Below are positions 7,047-15,416 of a DNA stretch of 52,090 nt, in pieces. The translations under genes and the position numbers were made by a program. How positions within the stretch are numbered: position 1 is the first letter of the stretch; each line of letters starts with the position of its first letter. Location of the stretch: positions 1 to 52,090 of the forward strand of contig CAMPJJ010000028.1 of the NCBI GenBank assembly GCA_946886855.1. Reading direction: 5' to 3'. Below the pieces are notes generated by a model. The model saw only the letters and a program-made list of their open reading frames with translations. It was not told the origin of the DNA and did not search any database. Source of the stretch: an uncultured Roseateles sp. Lineage in GTDB: Bacteria > Pseudomonadota > Gammaproteobacteria > Burkholderiales > Burkholderiaceae.

Positions 7047-8489
7047 ATGAACAGCCGGGAGAGCCGCGTCGCGCGACGCATCCGCTGGGCCGCCATTCCG
7101 CTTGCAGTGACCCTGCTCGCCGGATGCGCCAGCACCGCTATTGATAGCAATTTCGGTGAGGTGCAGTCCCTCACGCAGAGTCGACTTGGCGCTGAGGTGA
7201 AATGGCTGCGCTCCTCTGAAGCCCGCGAACAAGCGACGAAGGACGTTCAATCGATCCTGGCCCAGCCGTTGACCGCCGATGATGCGGTGCGATTGGCGCT
7301 GGCCTACAGTCCCGCGCTACAAGCGACGCTTTACGACAGCGCGGCTGCGTCTGCCACCGCGGCGCAAGGTGCGCGGTTGCCCAATCCAGTCTTCACCTTT
7401 GAGCGCCTGGTGCGCGGGCAAGGTGCTGATCGAGATCTAGATATCGGTAGGTCGCTGGGAATCTCCTTGTTCGACCTCCTGCTGCTGCCCAGCCGCATGC
7501 GTATTGCCAGCTTCCAGCAGCAGCAACTACAGCTGCGACTTGCGGGCGACGTGGTCCAGGCGGCAACTGAAGCCCGTCAGAACTGGATCCGCGCGGTCGC
7601 GGCCCAGCAGCAGGTCCAGTACGCCGAGCAAGTCAAGGTCGCGGCAGACGCGACCGCCGAGCTGGCCAGGCGCATGCAGGCGGTTGGCAACTTCAGCAAG
7701 CTTCAACGGGCCCGGGAGCAAGCCTTCGCCGCGGAGGCGGTGGCGCAACTGGCCAGAGCGCGGCAAAGCGCTCAAAGCAGCCGCGAAGCGCTCGTGCGCA
7801 GTCTCGGCTTGGACGCGGCACAAGCGCGCATGCTCAAGTTGCCGGAGCGCTTGCCCGACCTGCCCAAGTCCCCACGCGATGAGGCGCAGGTGGAGCAGCA
7901 GGCGATCGACCAACGACTCGATGTCCGCATGGCGCGGGCGGATCTGCAAACCACGGCCCGTGAACTCGGGCTCAGTCGCGTGACGAGTGTGATCAACGGG
8001 TTGCACGTGGCCGCAGTGCGAAACAGCGAGACCGGGCAACCTCCTCAGAAGGGGTTTGATGTTGAGCTCCCGATCCCGCTGTTCGACTTCGGCGACGCCG
8101 TGCGCGCGCGCTCGCAGGCGACCTACATGGCGGCGGTCAATCGCACCGCGCAGCTGGCGGTCGAAGCGACTTCTCAAGTACGCGAGACCTACGGTGCCTA
8201 TCGCACCGCCTTCGATGTGGCTCGTCACTACATGGAGGAAGTCGTGCCGCTGCGTAAGACGATCTCCGAGGAGAACCAGCTTCGCTACAACGGGATGCTG
8301 ATCGGAGTGTTCGAACTCATTGCCGACGCGCGCGAGCAGATCTCCAGCGTCAACCAAGCCCTGGAAGCGCAGCGCGACTTCTGGCTTGCCGACGCGGCTC
8401 TGCAAGCCACGCTGATCGGCAAGCCCGTGGGCTCGATCACCTTCCAAGCGTCGTCTGCCGCGCCTGCTGGCGGCGACGCGGGTCACTGA
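7047..8489 (+). CDS. TolC/CusC-type outer-membrane efflux lipoprotein
   Basis: A 480-residue outer-membrane channel. The signal peptide ends in the lipobox LLAGC (Cys about 24), so it is lipid-anchored. Two long alpha-helical halves follow, as expected of the TolC barrel and tunnel, including TADDAVRLALAYSPALQAT at the start of repeat 1. An ATG at 7026 overlaps the preceding stop, but the ATG at 7047 has a GGAG nine bases upstream and gives a normal signal peptide, so it was chosen. No RND pump or adaptor lies beside it. The protein may work with a pump elsewhere (for example the CusBA pair at 26.5-31.2 kb) or serve the oxidase/cupredoxin series. Confidence 0.85.
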   Translation: MNSRESRVARRIRWAAIPLAVTLLAGCASTAIDSNFGEVQSLTQSRLGAEVKWLRSSEAREQATKDVQSILAQPLTADDAVRLALAYSPALQATLYDSAAASATAAQGARLPNPVFTFERLVRGQGADRDLDIGRSLGISLFDLLLLPSRMRIASFQQQQLQLRLAGDVVQAATEARQNWIRAVAAQQQVQYAEQVKVAADATAELARRMQAVGNFSKLQRAREQAFAAEAVAQLARARQSAQSSREALVRSLGLDAAQARMLKLPERLPDLPKSPRDEAQVEQQAIDQRLDVRMARADLQTTARELGLSRVTSVINGLHVAAVRNSETGQPPQKGFDVELPIPLFDFGDAVRARSQATYMAAVNRTAQLAVEATSQVRETYGAYRTAFDVARHYMEEVVPLRKTISEENQLRYNGMLIGVFELIADAREQISSVNQALEAQRDFWLADAALQATLIGKPVGSITFQASSAAPAGGDAGH

Positions 8490-8506
8490 TTTCTACGGAG
8501 ATGCAT

Positions 8507-9919
8507 ATGACAAACAGCCGACGCCGATTTCTGGCGGGTACCGCCGCAGCGGGTGCCGCCGTAGCGGCCTCGACCGTGAGCAAAGTGGCCATGGCCGCCT
8601 TGCCCGAGCCGGTCTATCAATCCAATCCCTCCTCCGCAGCGCCGCTCTATCCCACCACCGGCCGTCCCTACAACCCCATGGTCACGCTCAACGGCTGGAG
8701 CCTGCCTTGGCGCATGAACAATGGCGTCAAGGAGTTCCATCTGGTCGCCGAGCCCGTTGTCCGTGAGTTCGCGCCCGGTATGAAGGCGCACCTGTGGGGC
8801 TACAACGGAAGCTCGCCCGGTCCGACCATCGAGCTCGTGGAAGGCGACCGGGTTCGCTTGTTCGTCACAAACAAGCTCCCAGAGCACACCACGATCCATT
8901 GGCATGGCGTCCGTCTGCCGAATGGGATGGACGGGGTTGGCGGCCTCAATCAGCCCCACATTCAGCCCGGCAAGACTTTCGTGTACGAGTTCGTCGTGCG
9001 GCGCAGCGGCACCTTCATGTATCACCCGCACGCGGACGAGATGGTGCAGATGGCCATGGGCATGTACGGGATGTTCATCGTGCACCCGAAGGATCCGAAG
9101 TTCATGCCGGTCGATCGCGACTACGGCTTCATCCTGAACGCCTACGACATTGAGCCGGGCAGCTACACCCCGCGGGTGAGCGAGATGACCGACTTCAACC
9201 TGTGGACCTTCAACTCGCGAGTGTTCCCGGGCATCGATCCGATGGTGGCGCGTCAGGGCGAGCGCGTGCGCATCCGGGTAGGCAACCTCACGATGACGAA
9301 CCACCCGATCCATCTGCACGGTCACGAGTTTGTGGTCGCCGGCACCGATGGCGGCTGGACCCGCGAGAGCTCTCGGTGGGATGAGGTCACGACGGATGTT
9401 GCTGTCGGACAGATGCGCGCGATCGAGTTCGTCGCCAACGAGCCTGGCGACTGGGCGTTCCATTGCCACAAGAGCCACCACACGATGAATGCCATGGGAC
9501 ATGGCCTGCCCAACATGATCGGGGTGGATCACACGGGCATCGTCAAGCAGGTCAACAAGCTGATCCCCGACTACATGGCCATGGGCGAGCGCGGCATGGC
9601 AGACATGGCTGAGATGGAGATGCCTATCCCGGACAACACGCTACCGATGATGACCGGGCAAGGCCCGTTCGGCCCGGTCGAGATGGGCGGCATGTTCACT
9701 GTGATGAAGGTTCGTGCAGATCAAAAGCGCGGCGACTTCAAGGATCCTGGCTGGTACCAGCACCCCAAGGGCGAGGTCGCGTACGAGTTCACCGGTGTAC
9801 TGCCGGAGCCGGCGCGGTCCTTCAGCGCTGGAGGCCAGACCATGCCGCTGGCCCGCAAACCCCCAGGCAATGTCGAGATGCGCGTGCGCAAGCCCAGCGG
9901 CGGCCACGAGAACCACTGA
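8507..9919 (+). CDS. Tat-exported multicopper oxidase (copper resistance)
   Basis: A 470-residue periplasmic oxidase that probably oxidises Cu(I) to the less toxic Cu(II) using O2. The twin-arginine signal is SRRRFLAGT. Copper ligands appear in the four expected places: TIHWHGVR and FMYHPHADE in the N-terminal cupredoxin domain, and NHPIHLHGHEF and FHCHKSHHTMNAMGH in the C-terminal one. After the last copper motif comes a Met-rich stretch (about 350-405), typical of copper-tolerance oxidases. GGAG directly abuts the ATG at 8501, so the second ATG at 8507 (six-base spacing) is preferred. It is shorter than PcoA/CopA (about 600 residues), so it belongs to a compact class. Confidence 0.88.
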   Translation: MTNSRRRFLAGTAAAGAAVAASTVSKVAMAALPEPVYQSNPSSAAPLYPTTGRPYNPMVTLNGWSLPWRMNNGVKEFHLVAEPVVREFAPGMKAHLWGYNGSSPGPTIELVEGDRVRLFVTNKLPEHTTIHWHGVRLPNGMDGVGGLNQPHIQPGKTFVYEFVVRRSGTFMYHPHADEMVQMAMGMYGMFIVHPKDPKFMPVDRDYGFILNAYDIEPGSYTPRVSEMTDFNLWTFNSRVFPGIDPMVARQGERVRIRVGNLTMTNHPIHLHGHEFVVAGTDGGWTRESSRWDEVTTDVAVGQMRAIEFVANEPGDWAFHCHKSHHTMNAMGHGLPNMIGVDHTGIVKQVNKLIPDYMAMGERGMADMAEMEMPIPDNTLPMMTGQGPFGPVEMGGMFTVMKVRADQKRGDFKDPGWYQHPKGEVAYEFTGVLPEPARSFSAGGQTMPLARKPPGNVEMRVRKPSGGHENH

Positions 9920-9974
9920 CAGCGACCCCCGCTTTCCAACCCCCAAGCAAGACCGTTTCGTTAAGGAATCAATC

Positions 9975-10514
9975 ATGAAGATCCAACACCTGCTCGCCGC
10001 CGTTCTGGTTGCAATCGGCTCCACTGCAGCATTTGCGTCCGGCAACCATGCCGGTGGACACGGGAACGAAGACAGTGCCATTGGCAAACCTGGTAAAGCT
10101 CAACAGGTCACGCGCACCGTCAACGTCGACATGACCGACAACATGCGCTTCACGCCGGCCAGCGTTGAAGTCAAGCAAGGCGAGACCATCCGCTTCAAGG
10201 TCAAGAACTCTGGACAGGTCAAACACGAATTCGTGCTCGGCACCGAGCAAGAACTCAAGGAGCACTATCAGGCCATGCTCAAGAACCCCGAGATGGAGCA
10301 CGAAGATCCGCAGATGATCACGCTGGCTGGTGGCAAGACCGGCGAGGTGATCTGGCAGTTCACCAAGGCGGGCAAGGTCGACTTCGCGTGCCTTCAGCCC
10401 GGGCACTACGACGCGGGGATGAAGGGCGCGGTTACCGTTGCCAAATCCGGCGCAAAGGTGAGTGCTACCAAGGCAGGCGCCAAGGCCGACGGCCACGCCG
10501 ATCACGCACACTGA
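9975..10514 (+). CDS. copI: Periplasmic cupredoxin CopI
   Basis: A 179-residue exported blue-copper protein. A signal peptide (about 1-22) is followed by a His-rich segment (NHAGGHGNE) and a single cupredoxin domain. The type-1 copper ligands are visible: His in QVKHEFVLG, then Cys, His and Met in FACLQPGHYDAGM. The C-terminus is Lys/Ala-rich and ends HADHAH. In Rubrivivax gelatinosus CopI is needed for copper tolerance and is encoded with copRS, the same context as here. AAGGA lies seven bases before the ATG. It follows the oxidase by 55 bp and is likely in one operon with it. Confidence 0.85.
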   Translation: MKIQHLLAAVLVAIGSTAAFASGNHAGGHGNEDSAIGKPGKAQQVTRTVNVDMTDNMRFTPASVEVKQGETIRFKVKNSGQVKHEFVLGTEQELKEHYQAMLKNPEMEHEDPQMITLAGGKTGEVIWQFTKAGKVDFACLQPGHYDAGMKGAVTVAKSGAKVSATKAGAKADGHADHAH

Positions 10515-10521
10515 GCAAGCC

Positions 10522-11004
10522 ATGACCGGTCTCATGAATCGGCGCAGCGCCGTCTGGGCGGGTCTTGGCTTGGGCCTTGCAGTGGTTAAACACGCCGCTG
10601 CACGGCCGTCCCCCGCTGCCTGGGCCGTCGAAGTGTGGAAATCCCCCGAGTGCGGTTGCTGTAAGGCGTGGTTGACGCACCTACAGGCGCAGGGCATGAG
10701 CATCGGCACCATCCACAACAGCGGAAACACCGATGCTCGCAAGTCGCTTGGGATCCCCCTCGCTTTGGGCTCGTGCCATACCGCGTACATCGAGGGCTAC
10801 GCCATCGAGGGTCATGTGCCAGCCAAGGAAATCAAGCGCTTGCTCAGAGAGCGCCCCGTGGCGATTGGCTTGGCCGTGCCCGGCATGCCGTTGGGCAGCC
10901 CCGGCATGAATGGCCCCGACTTCGACAACCAGACCCAACCCTACGACGTGTTGCTCGTCCTCAAAGATGGCTCCACGCGCGTGTTCCAGTCCTACCACCG
11001 TTGA
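10522..11004 (+). CDS. DUF411 metal-binding exported protein
   Basis: A 160-residue protein with an N-terminal export signal (LMNRRSAVWAGLGLGLAVV, about 4-22) that has two Arg and could be Tat- or Sec-dependent. The DUF411 domain carries the family motif KSPECGCCKAW, followed by LGSCHTAYIEGYAIEGHVPA with Cys and His. The family occurs in copper and silver loci and is thought to bind metal through the CGCC thiols in the periplasm; no enzyme activity is known. The gene starts eight bases after copI. A second ATG at 10534 is an alternative start. It lies between copI and a CusF-like gene, in line with periplasmic copper handling. Confidence 0.85.
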   Translation: MTGLMNRRSAVWAGLGLGLAVVKHAAARPSPAAWAVEVWKSPECGCCKAWLTHLQAQGMSIGTIHNSGNTDARKSLGIPLALGSCHTAYIEGYAIEGHVPAKEIKRLLRERPVAIGLAVPGMPLGSPGMNGPDFDNQTQPYDVLLVLKDGSTRVFQSYHR

Positions 11005-11018
11005 TCCAAGGAGCTGTT

Positions 11019-11375
11019 ATGAAGTCCCAATTTGTGCGTTTTGCATTGACTGCTTTCGCGCTGATGACCGCCGGCGGTGCTTACGCCGCGGGCGACCAGG
11101 CCGTGCAGCAATCCTCCTCGCCTGCCTCAGCGCAGACGGCCCCCGAGGCGACGGCGATGACCGAAGGCGAGGTTCGCCGCATTGACGCAGCGAACAAGAA
11201 GATCACGCTCAAACACGGCGAGATCAAGAACCTGGAGATGCCCGCGATGACCATGGTGTTTCAGCTTTCGGACCCCGCCGCAATCGACAAGCTCAAGGTG
11301 GGTGACAAGGTTCGTTTTGCCGCCGAGAAGCGCGCCGGCGCTTTGGTCGTCACGCAGATCGAGGCCGCCAAGTGA
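11019..11375 (+). CDS. Periplasmic CusF-like copper-binding protein 2
   Basis: A 118-residue paralogue of the protein at 5451. It has a signal peptide (about 1-24, ending GGAYAAG), a Ser/Ala/Gln linker and the CusF barrel with KHGEIKNLEMPAMTMVF. As in its paralogue the copper-ligand His and MTM are present, while the Trp that caps Cu(I) in E. coli CusF is Met. AAGGAG lies seven bases before the ATG. The stop overlaps the GTG start of the next gene by four bases, so the two proteins are co-translated. Confidence 0.87.
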   Translation: MKSQFVRFALTAFALMTAGGAYAAGDQAVQQSSSPASAQTAPEATAMTEGEVRRIDAANKKITLKHGEIKNLEMPAMTMVFQLSDPAAIDKLKVGDKVRFAAEKRAGALVVTQIEAAK

Positions 11376-11755
11376 GTCCTCTCAAAGCCGTTGTCGCCTT
11401 TCTTGTGCCCATGATGCTGTTCACCACGGCGCGAGCGGAGTTGGTGGACGTGCAGTGGCAGCCGGATGGTTCGTCGCAGCGTGAATTCCAAGTCGCACCG
11501 GGCAAGTTCGCGGAGTGGTGCACAAAGCTGCGTCAAGGCGAAAAAGTGAAGTGGGAGTTCGATTCGGACGCGCCGCTCAACTTCAACGTGCACTACCACG
11601 AAGGCAAGGAGGCGCGGTACCCCGCCAAGCACGACGCCGCGACCAAGGCCGAGGGCTCGCTGGAAGTTGCTGCCGATCAGCACTATTGCTGGATGTGGTC
11701 CAACAAGACCACATCCACCGCGACAGCGCGCTCCGTCTTGCGCAAGGTCCAGTGA
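11372..11755 (+). CDS. Exported protein of unknown function co-translated with CusF-like protein 2
   Basis: A 127-residue protein with a GTG start in a GTGA overlap with the previous gene. A signal peptide (about 1-22, ending TTARA) is followed by a compact beta-like domain. Notable residues are a lone Cys (EWCTK), the segment NFNVHYHEGKE and a late YCWMWSNK. The two Cys could form a disulphide. The His, Met and Trp cluster could bind copper or shield it, but I do not recognise a family. Tight coupling to a CusF-like copper carrier suggests a periplasmic partner or membrane-lipid/copper accessory. The function is not known to me. Confidence 0.65.
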   Translation: MSPLKAVVAFLVPMMLFTTARAELVDVQWQPDGSSQREFQVAPGKFAEWCTKLRQGEKVKWEFDSDAPLNFNVHYHEGKEARYPAKHDAATKAEGSLEVAADQHYCWMWSNKTTSTATARSVLRKVQ

Positions 11756-11854
11756 GCCATGGCGTGAAGACCTTTTGACATACGCGGGCAGATCCAGCCG
11801 CCGCGCCCGCACATCTTGCTCACCCTCTTGCCTGTCACATCCCAGCCGGGACGG

Positions 11855-11877
11855 CAGGCAGGGGTGCGCCTGTTTTT
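11855..11877 (+). terminator. Weak Rho-independent terminator after the periplasmic copper series
   Basis: CAGGC and GCCTG flank an eight-base loop and are followed by five T. It lies 100 bp after the last gene of the rightward series, a reasonable operon end. The stem is only five pairs, so the call is modest. Confidence 0.45.
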
Positions 11878-11983
11878 GAGCCTTAAGCAGCGGCATGTGA
11901 CTCCATATCGACTCGGTGGCCCGGGACTGTGCATTGCTCGCTGATGAGGCCGAATCGTCGGTGACTACAAGGAGTGAATCATC

Positions 11984-12325
11984 ATGGCCCACGAACAGTT
12001 TGCGTCGTGCATCGACGCCTGCGACGAGTGCGCGGCAGCGTGCAACCATTGCGCAAGTGCGTGCCTCCAAGAAAGCGACGTGCATGCGATGTCGCGATGC
12101 ATCGCGCTGGACATCGACTGCGCAGCCATCTGCCAGCTGGCCTCCGCGGCGATGGCTCGCGGCAGTGAGCACGCTCGCTCCATCTGCGCCCTATGTGCGG
12201 AAATCTGCGACAGCTGTGCAGAGGAATGCGGCAAGCACGACATGGATCACTGCCAAGCCTGCGCGCAAGCCTGCCGCAACTGCGCAGCGCTGTGTCGCAG
12301 CATGACCGGCTCAACCAACGCCTAG
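11984..12325 (+). CDS. csp: Cytosolic four-helix-bundle copper storage protein (Csp-like, DUF326)
   Basis: A 113-residue protein with 19 Cys spaced mostly every three or four residues, for example SCIDACDECAAACNHCASAC and ICALCAEICDSCAEEC. This places thiols along the inside of a four-helix bundle, the design of the Csp copper storage proteins that hold many Cu(I) ions. There is no signal peptide, so it matches the cytosolic Csp3 type rather than exported Csp1. AAGGAG lies ten bases before the ATG. It precedes copZ and the Cu(I) ATPase, which together would bind, carry and export cytoplasmic copper. Confidence 0.88.
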   Translation: MAHEQFASCIDACDECAAACNHCASACLQESDVHAMSRCIALDIDCAAICQLASAAMARGSEHARSICALCAEICDSCAEECGKHDMDHCQACAQACRNCAALCRSMTGSTNA

Positions 12326-12426
12326 GTCTCGGCGCGCAAGGACGCGTTGGGGCGGCAGGCTTGATCAGATTCGCTGAACGGTAGGTCCCGAAATGACAAC
12401 TCTGGACAGCGGGCCCGAAAAATGCG

Positions 12427-12458
12427 CTGGACCTTCCCACGATGGGAAGCTGCAGAGT
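12427..12458 (+). promoter_or_regulatory. CueR-type (MerR family) copper promoter
   Basis: The sequence holds the dyad CTTCCCA-cga-TGGGAAG inside ACCTTCCCACGATGGGAAGC, very close to the CueR operator. It sits between a -35 like CTGGAC (12427) and a -10 like CAGAGT (12453), with the long 19-20 bp spacing that MerR-type activators untwist. It precedes copZ and the Cu(I) ATPase. No cueR gene is in the window. Confidence 0.78.
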
Positions 12459-12501
12459 GTCACTTGCCGGAGTTGTTCCGGAGCGACCCGAGGAGCATCC
12501 C

Positions 12502-12762
12502 ATGCTTACGTTTGAAGTTCCCGATATGAGCTGCCGCAGTTGCGCCAGCAAGATCAGCAAGGCGGTCAAGGAGGTCGATCCGCAAGCTCGGGTCGAGGTG
12601 GACCTGACCGCCAAGCTGGTGCGGATTGACTCCGGCCAAGCGCAAGCGAGCGAGCTAAAAACAGCACTTGAGCAGGCGGGATACACGCCAAGCGAGCCGG
12701 CTGCCCCGCAAGGGGCGACCACGTCCAGCCCCGCAGGCTGCTGCGGTGGCTGCAGGCCGTAA
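12502..12762 (+). CDS. copZ: CopZ-like copper chaperone (HMA domain)
   Basis: An 86-residue cytoplasmic protein. The first ~65 residues are a heavy-metal-associated domain with the Cu(I) motif in DMSCRSCASK (CxxC). It ends in an extra Cys cluster, AGCCGGCRP, not found in ordinary CopZ. The ATG at 12502 has AGGAG seven bases upstream and starts the domain; an in-frame start 60 bp before would place residues over the promoter region. The gene stands behind a CueR-type promoter and 110 bp before the Cu(I) ATPase, which itself lacks an HMA domain, so this protein probably delivers Cu(I) to the pump. Confidence 0.88.
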   Translation: MLTFEVPDMSCRSCASKISKAVKEVDPQARVEVDLTAKLVRIDSGQAQASELKTALEQAGYTPSEPAAPQGATTSSPAGCCGGCRP

Positions 12763-12872
12763 GCGGCAAATACCTCGGCCCCGCAGCGATGTCCTGACCA
12801 AAACTGCCGTACTTCGAGTCCGCGACGCAACTGCACGGCGCGGACTCTCCCTCAAGACCGGAGGAGAAAAAA

Positions 12873-15356
12873 ATGAGCAAGTACCCCACCCATCACGAAT
12901 TGAAGCCGGCGACGGTTCCAACGAATGGTGAAGCCGGCGCCGCGGCGGACTTCTCCTGCCCGATGCATCCGGAGGTTCGTCAGAGCGACCCTGGACGGTG
13001 TCCGAAGTGCGGTATGCACCTGGTCGCGTCAGCCGGGGCCGTCCCAACGCATCGAGCCGGCGCCGGCATTGGCGCACAGGTGCATGCTGGCAACGCCCAA
13101 CAGACACAGCCCCACAACCACGAGGCCAGCGGCGCGGCGTCGTCGTTCGGGCCTGCTCCGCAGTCTGAACACCGGCACGTTCACCAGCACACTGCTCGCG
13201 TGGGCGCGCCCGATGTGCCTGACGTTCACCCGCCATCGACGTCGACGATCTACACGTGCCCCATGCACCCCGAGATCCGCCAGGATCATCCCGGCAATTG
13301 CCCCAAATGCGGCATGTCGCTTGAGCCGCTGATTCCTGAAGCGGCGGACGATGACAACCCGGAGCTGCGGGACTTCGCTCGTCGCTTCTGGTGGACGCTT
13401 CCGCTGACGGTCGTCGTCACGGCCCTGGCCATGGCGGGGCATCAGCTCGGCTGGCTCACGCCTGCGAAGCAGAGTTGGGTGGAGCTTGTGCTGTCGCTGC
13501 CCATCGTTCTGTGGGCAGGGTGGCCGTTCTTGGTAAGAGGCGCCGAGTCAGTGCGACAGCGCAGCCCCAACATGTGGACATTGATCGGGCTGGGCACAGG
13601 AGCGGCTTTCGTCTACAGCGTGGTGGCCACGGTCGCGCCGCAGGCATTCCCGACCAGCTTCATGGCGCACGGCCGCATCGGGGTGTACTTCGAGGCTGCC
13701 GCGGTCATCATTTCCTTGACGCTGCTGGGGCAGATGCTGGAGTTGCGCGCTCGCTCGCAGACGTCCGCAGCCATCAAATCGCTGCTCGGCCTCGCACCGA
13801 AGACCGCCAGGCGTATCTCGGCGGACGGCGGCGAGGAGGATGTACCGTTGATCCATGTGCATGTCGGAGACCGACTTCGCATCCGCCCGGGCGAAAAGGT
13901 GCCTGTGGACGGCATCGTCGAGGAGGGGCAAAGCGCCATCGATGAATCCATGCTTACCGGCGAACCCGTTCCGGTCACCAAGCGCGTTGGTGACAAGGTC
14001 ATCGGGGCCACGATCAACACGACTGGGGCGCTGATCATGAGGTCCGAACGCGTGGGGTCGCAAACGATGCTTTCGCAGATCGTGCAAATGGTTGCTCAGG
14101 CTCAGCGCTCCAGAGCACCCATGCAACGCATGGCGGATCAGGTGGCGGGCTGGTTTGTCCTGGCCGTCATAGGCGTCGCGCTGCTGTCGTTCTTTGGCTG
14201 GGGGGTTTTTGGCGGAGCGCAAGGCTGGCAATACGGGTTGATCAACGCAGTGAGCGTGCTGATCATTGCATGCCCCTGCGCGCTGGGCTTGGCTACGCCG
14301 ATGTCGATCATGGTGGCCACGGGTAAGGCGGCGACGCAAGGCATCTTGTTCCGTGACGCGTCGGCCATCGAGCACCTACGACGCGTCGACACCATGGTCG
14401 TGGACAAGACAGGCACGCTGACCGAGGGCAGACCGGCATTTGAGCAAGTGGTCGCCGCGCCGGGGCAGTCCCAAACAGAAGTCTTGCGTCTGGCGGCCAG
14501 CCTTGATCAGGCCAGCGAGCATCCGTTGGCTCAGGCAATCGTGCAGGCCGCCAAAGTCCAGAACCTTGTGCTCGTGGCTGCGACGAACTTCGAGTCCTCC
14601 ACGGGCATCGGTGTACGCGGCCAGGTCGAAGGCAAGAGCCTCTCCCTGGGAAATACTGCGTTGATGCAGCTGGACGGCGTGAATGTTGCACCCCTTGGTT
14701 CCTCAGCTGAAGAGCTTCGTGCTCGGGGCAGCAGCGTGATGTACCTCGCGAGCAATCAGGTGCTGCTGGGACTGCTGGCGGTTTCCGATCCGATCAAGCA
14801 AAGCACCCCCGAGGCGTTGCGCGCGCTTCAGGCGGCAGGCATGCGGGTTGTGATGGCCACTGGGGACGGACTGACAACGGCCCAGGCGGTAGCGCGTCAC
14901 CTCGGTATTGACGAAGTGCACGGTGAGGTGCAGCCCGCGGACAAGCTTGCGCTCGTTGAGCGCCTGCAGGGCGAAGGGCGCGTCGTGGGCATGGCGGGAG
15001 ACGGTATCAACGACGCTCCGGCACTTGCCAAGGCGGATGTGCGCGTGGCCATGGGCACTGGCACGGATGTGGCGATGAACAGCGCCCAGTTGACGCTCGT
15101 CAAGGGGGACCTGCGCGGCATCGCCCGTGCGAAGGCGATCTCCGACGCCACTGTTGCCAACATGCGGCAGAACCTGGGCTTTGCTTTCTTCTACAACGCA
15201 CTGGGCGTGCCGCTGGCTGCCGGCGTTCTGTATCCCTTCACCGGCTGGCTCCTATCGCCGATGATCGCAGCGCTCGCCATGAGCCTGTCCTCGGCCAGCG
15301 TGGTGTTCAACGCGCTAAGGTTGCGTCGGGCTTCGTCCGAAGAGACTGGCGACTGA
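12873..15356 (+). CDS. copA: Cu(I)-exporting P1B-1 ATPase with two N-terminal heavy-metal-binding zinc-ribbon-like domains
   Basis: An 827-residue pump that moves Cu(I) from cytoplasm to periplasm using ATP. In place of HMA domains it has two small CxMHP...CPKCGM units, [16 protein letters not shown] at about 28 and [15 protein letters not shown] at about 127, joined by a His-rich linker. The pump body holds the membrane metal motif [11 protein letters not shown], the phosphorylation motif [11 protein letters not shown], and [12 protein letters not shown]. The last two helices carry FFYNALGVP and [16 protein letters not shown], the signature of Cu(I)-specific P1B-1 pumps. GGAG before the ATG sets the start. 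It is probably co-transcribed with copZ from the CueR-type promoter. Confidence 0.93.
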   Translation: MSKYPTHHELKPATVPTNGEAGAAADFSCPMHPEVRQSDPGRCPKCGMHLVASAGAVPTHRAGAGIGAQVHAGNAQQTQPHNHEASGAASSFGPAPQSEHRHVHQHTARVGAPDVPDVHPPSTSTIYTCPMHPEIRQDHPGNCPKCGMSLEPLIPEAADDDNPELRDFARRFWWTLPLTVVVTALAMAGHQLGWLTPAKQSWVELVLSLPIVLWAGWPFLVRGAESVRQRSPNMWTLIGLGTGAAFVYSVVATVAPQAFPTSFMAHGRIGVYFEAAAVIISLTLLGQMLELRARSQTSAAIKSLLGLAPKTARRISADGGEEDVPLIHVHVGDRLRIRPGEKVPVDGIVEEGQSAIDESMLTGEPVPVTKRVGDKVIGATINTTGALIMRSERVGSQTMLSQIVQMVAQAQRSRAPMQRMADQVAGWFVLAVIGVALLSFFGWGVFGGAQGWQYGLINAVSVLIIACPCALGLATPMSIMVATGKAATQGILFRDASAIEHLRRVDTMVVDKTGTLTEGRPAFEQVVAAPGQSQTEVLRLAASLDQASEHPLAQAIVQAAKVQNLVLVAATNFESSTGIGVRGQVEGKSLSLGNTALMQLDGVNVAPLGSSAEELRARGSSVMYLASNQVLLGLLAVSDPIKQSTPEALRALQAAGMRVVMATGDGLTTAQAVARHLGIDEVHGEVQPADKLALVERLQGEGRVVGMAGDGINDAPALAKADVRVAMGTGTDVAMNSAQLTLVKGDLRGIARAKAISDATVANMRQNLGFAFFYNALGVPLAAGVLYPFTGWLLSPMIAALAMSLSSASVVFNALRLRRASSEETGD

Positions 15357-15380
15357 CTTAGCCGGCCAGACAGATAGATT

Positions 15381-15409
15381 GGCGCCCACCGGTCTTCCCG
15401 ACGGGCGCC
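15381..15409. terminator. Hairpin between convergent copA and DUF4148 genes
   Basis: GGCGCCC and GGGCGCC form a seven-pair stem, with an inner CGG/CCG pairing. It lies between two converging stop codons and could end transcription from both sides. No T run is present, so it may act with Rho. Confidence 0.5.
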
Positions 15410-15416
15410 TCGTCAT

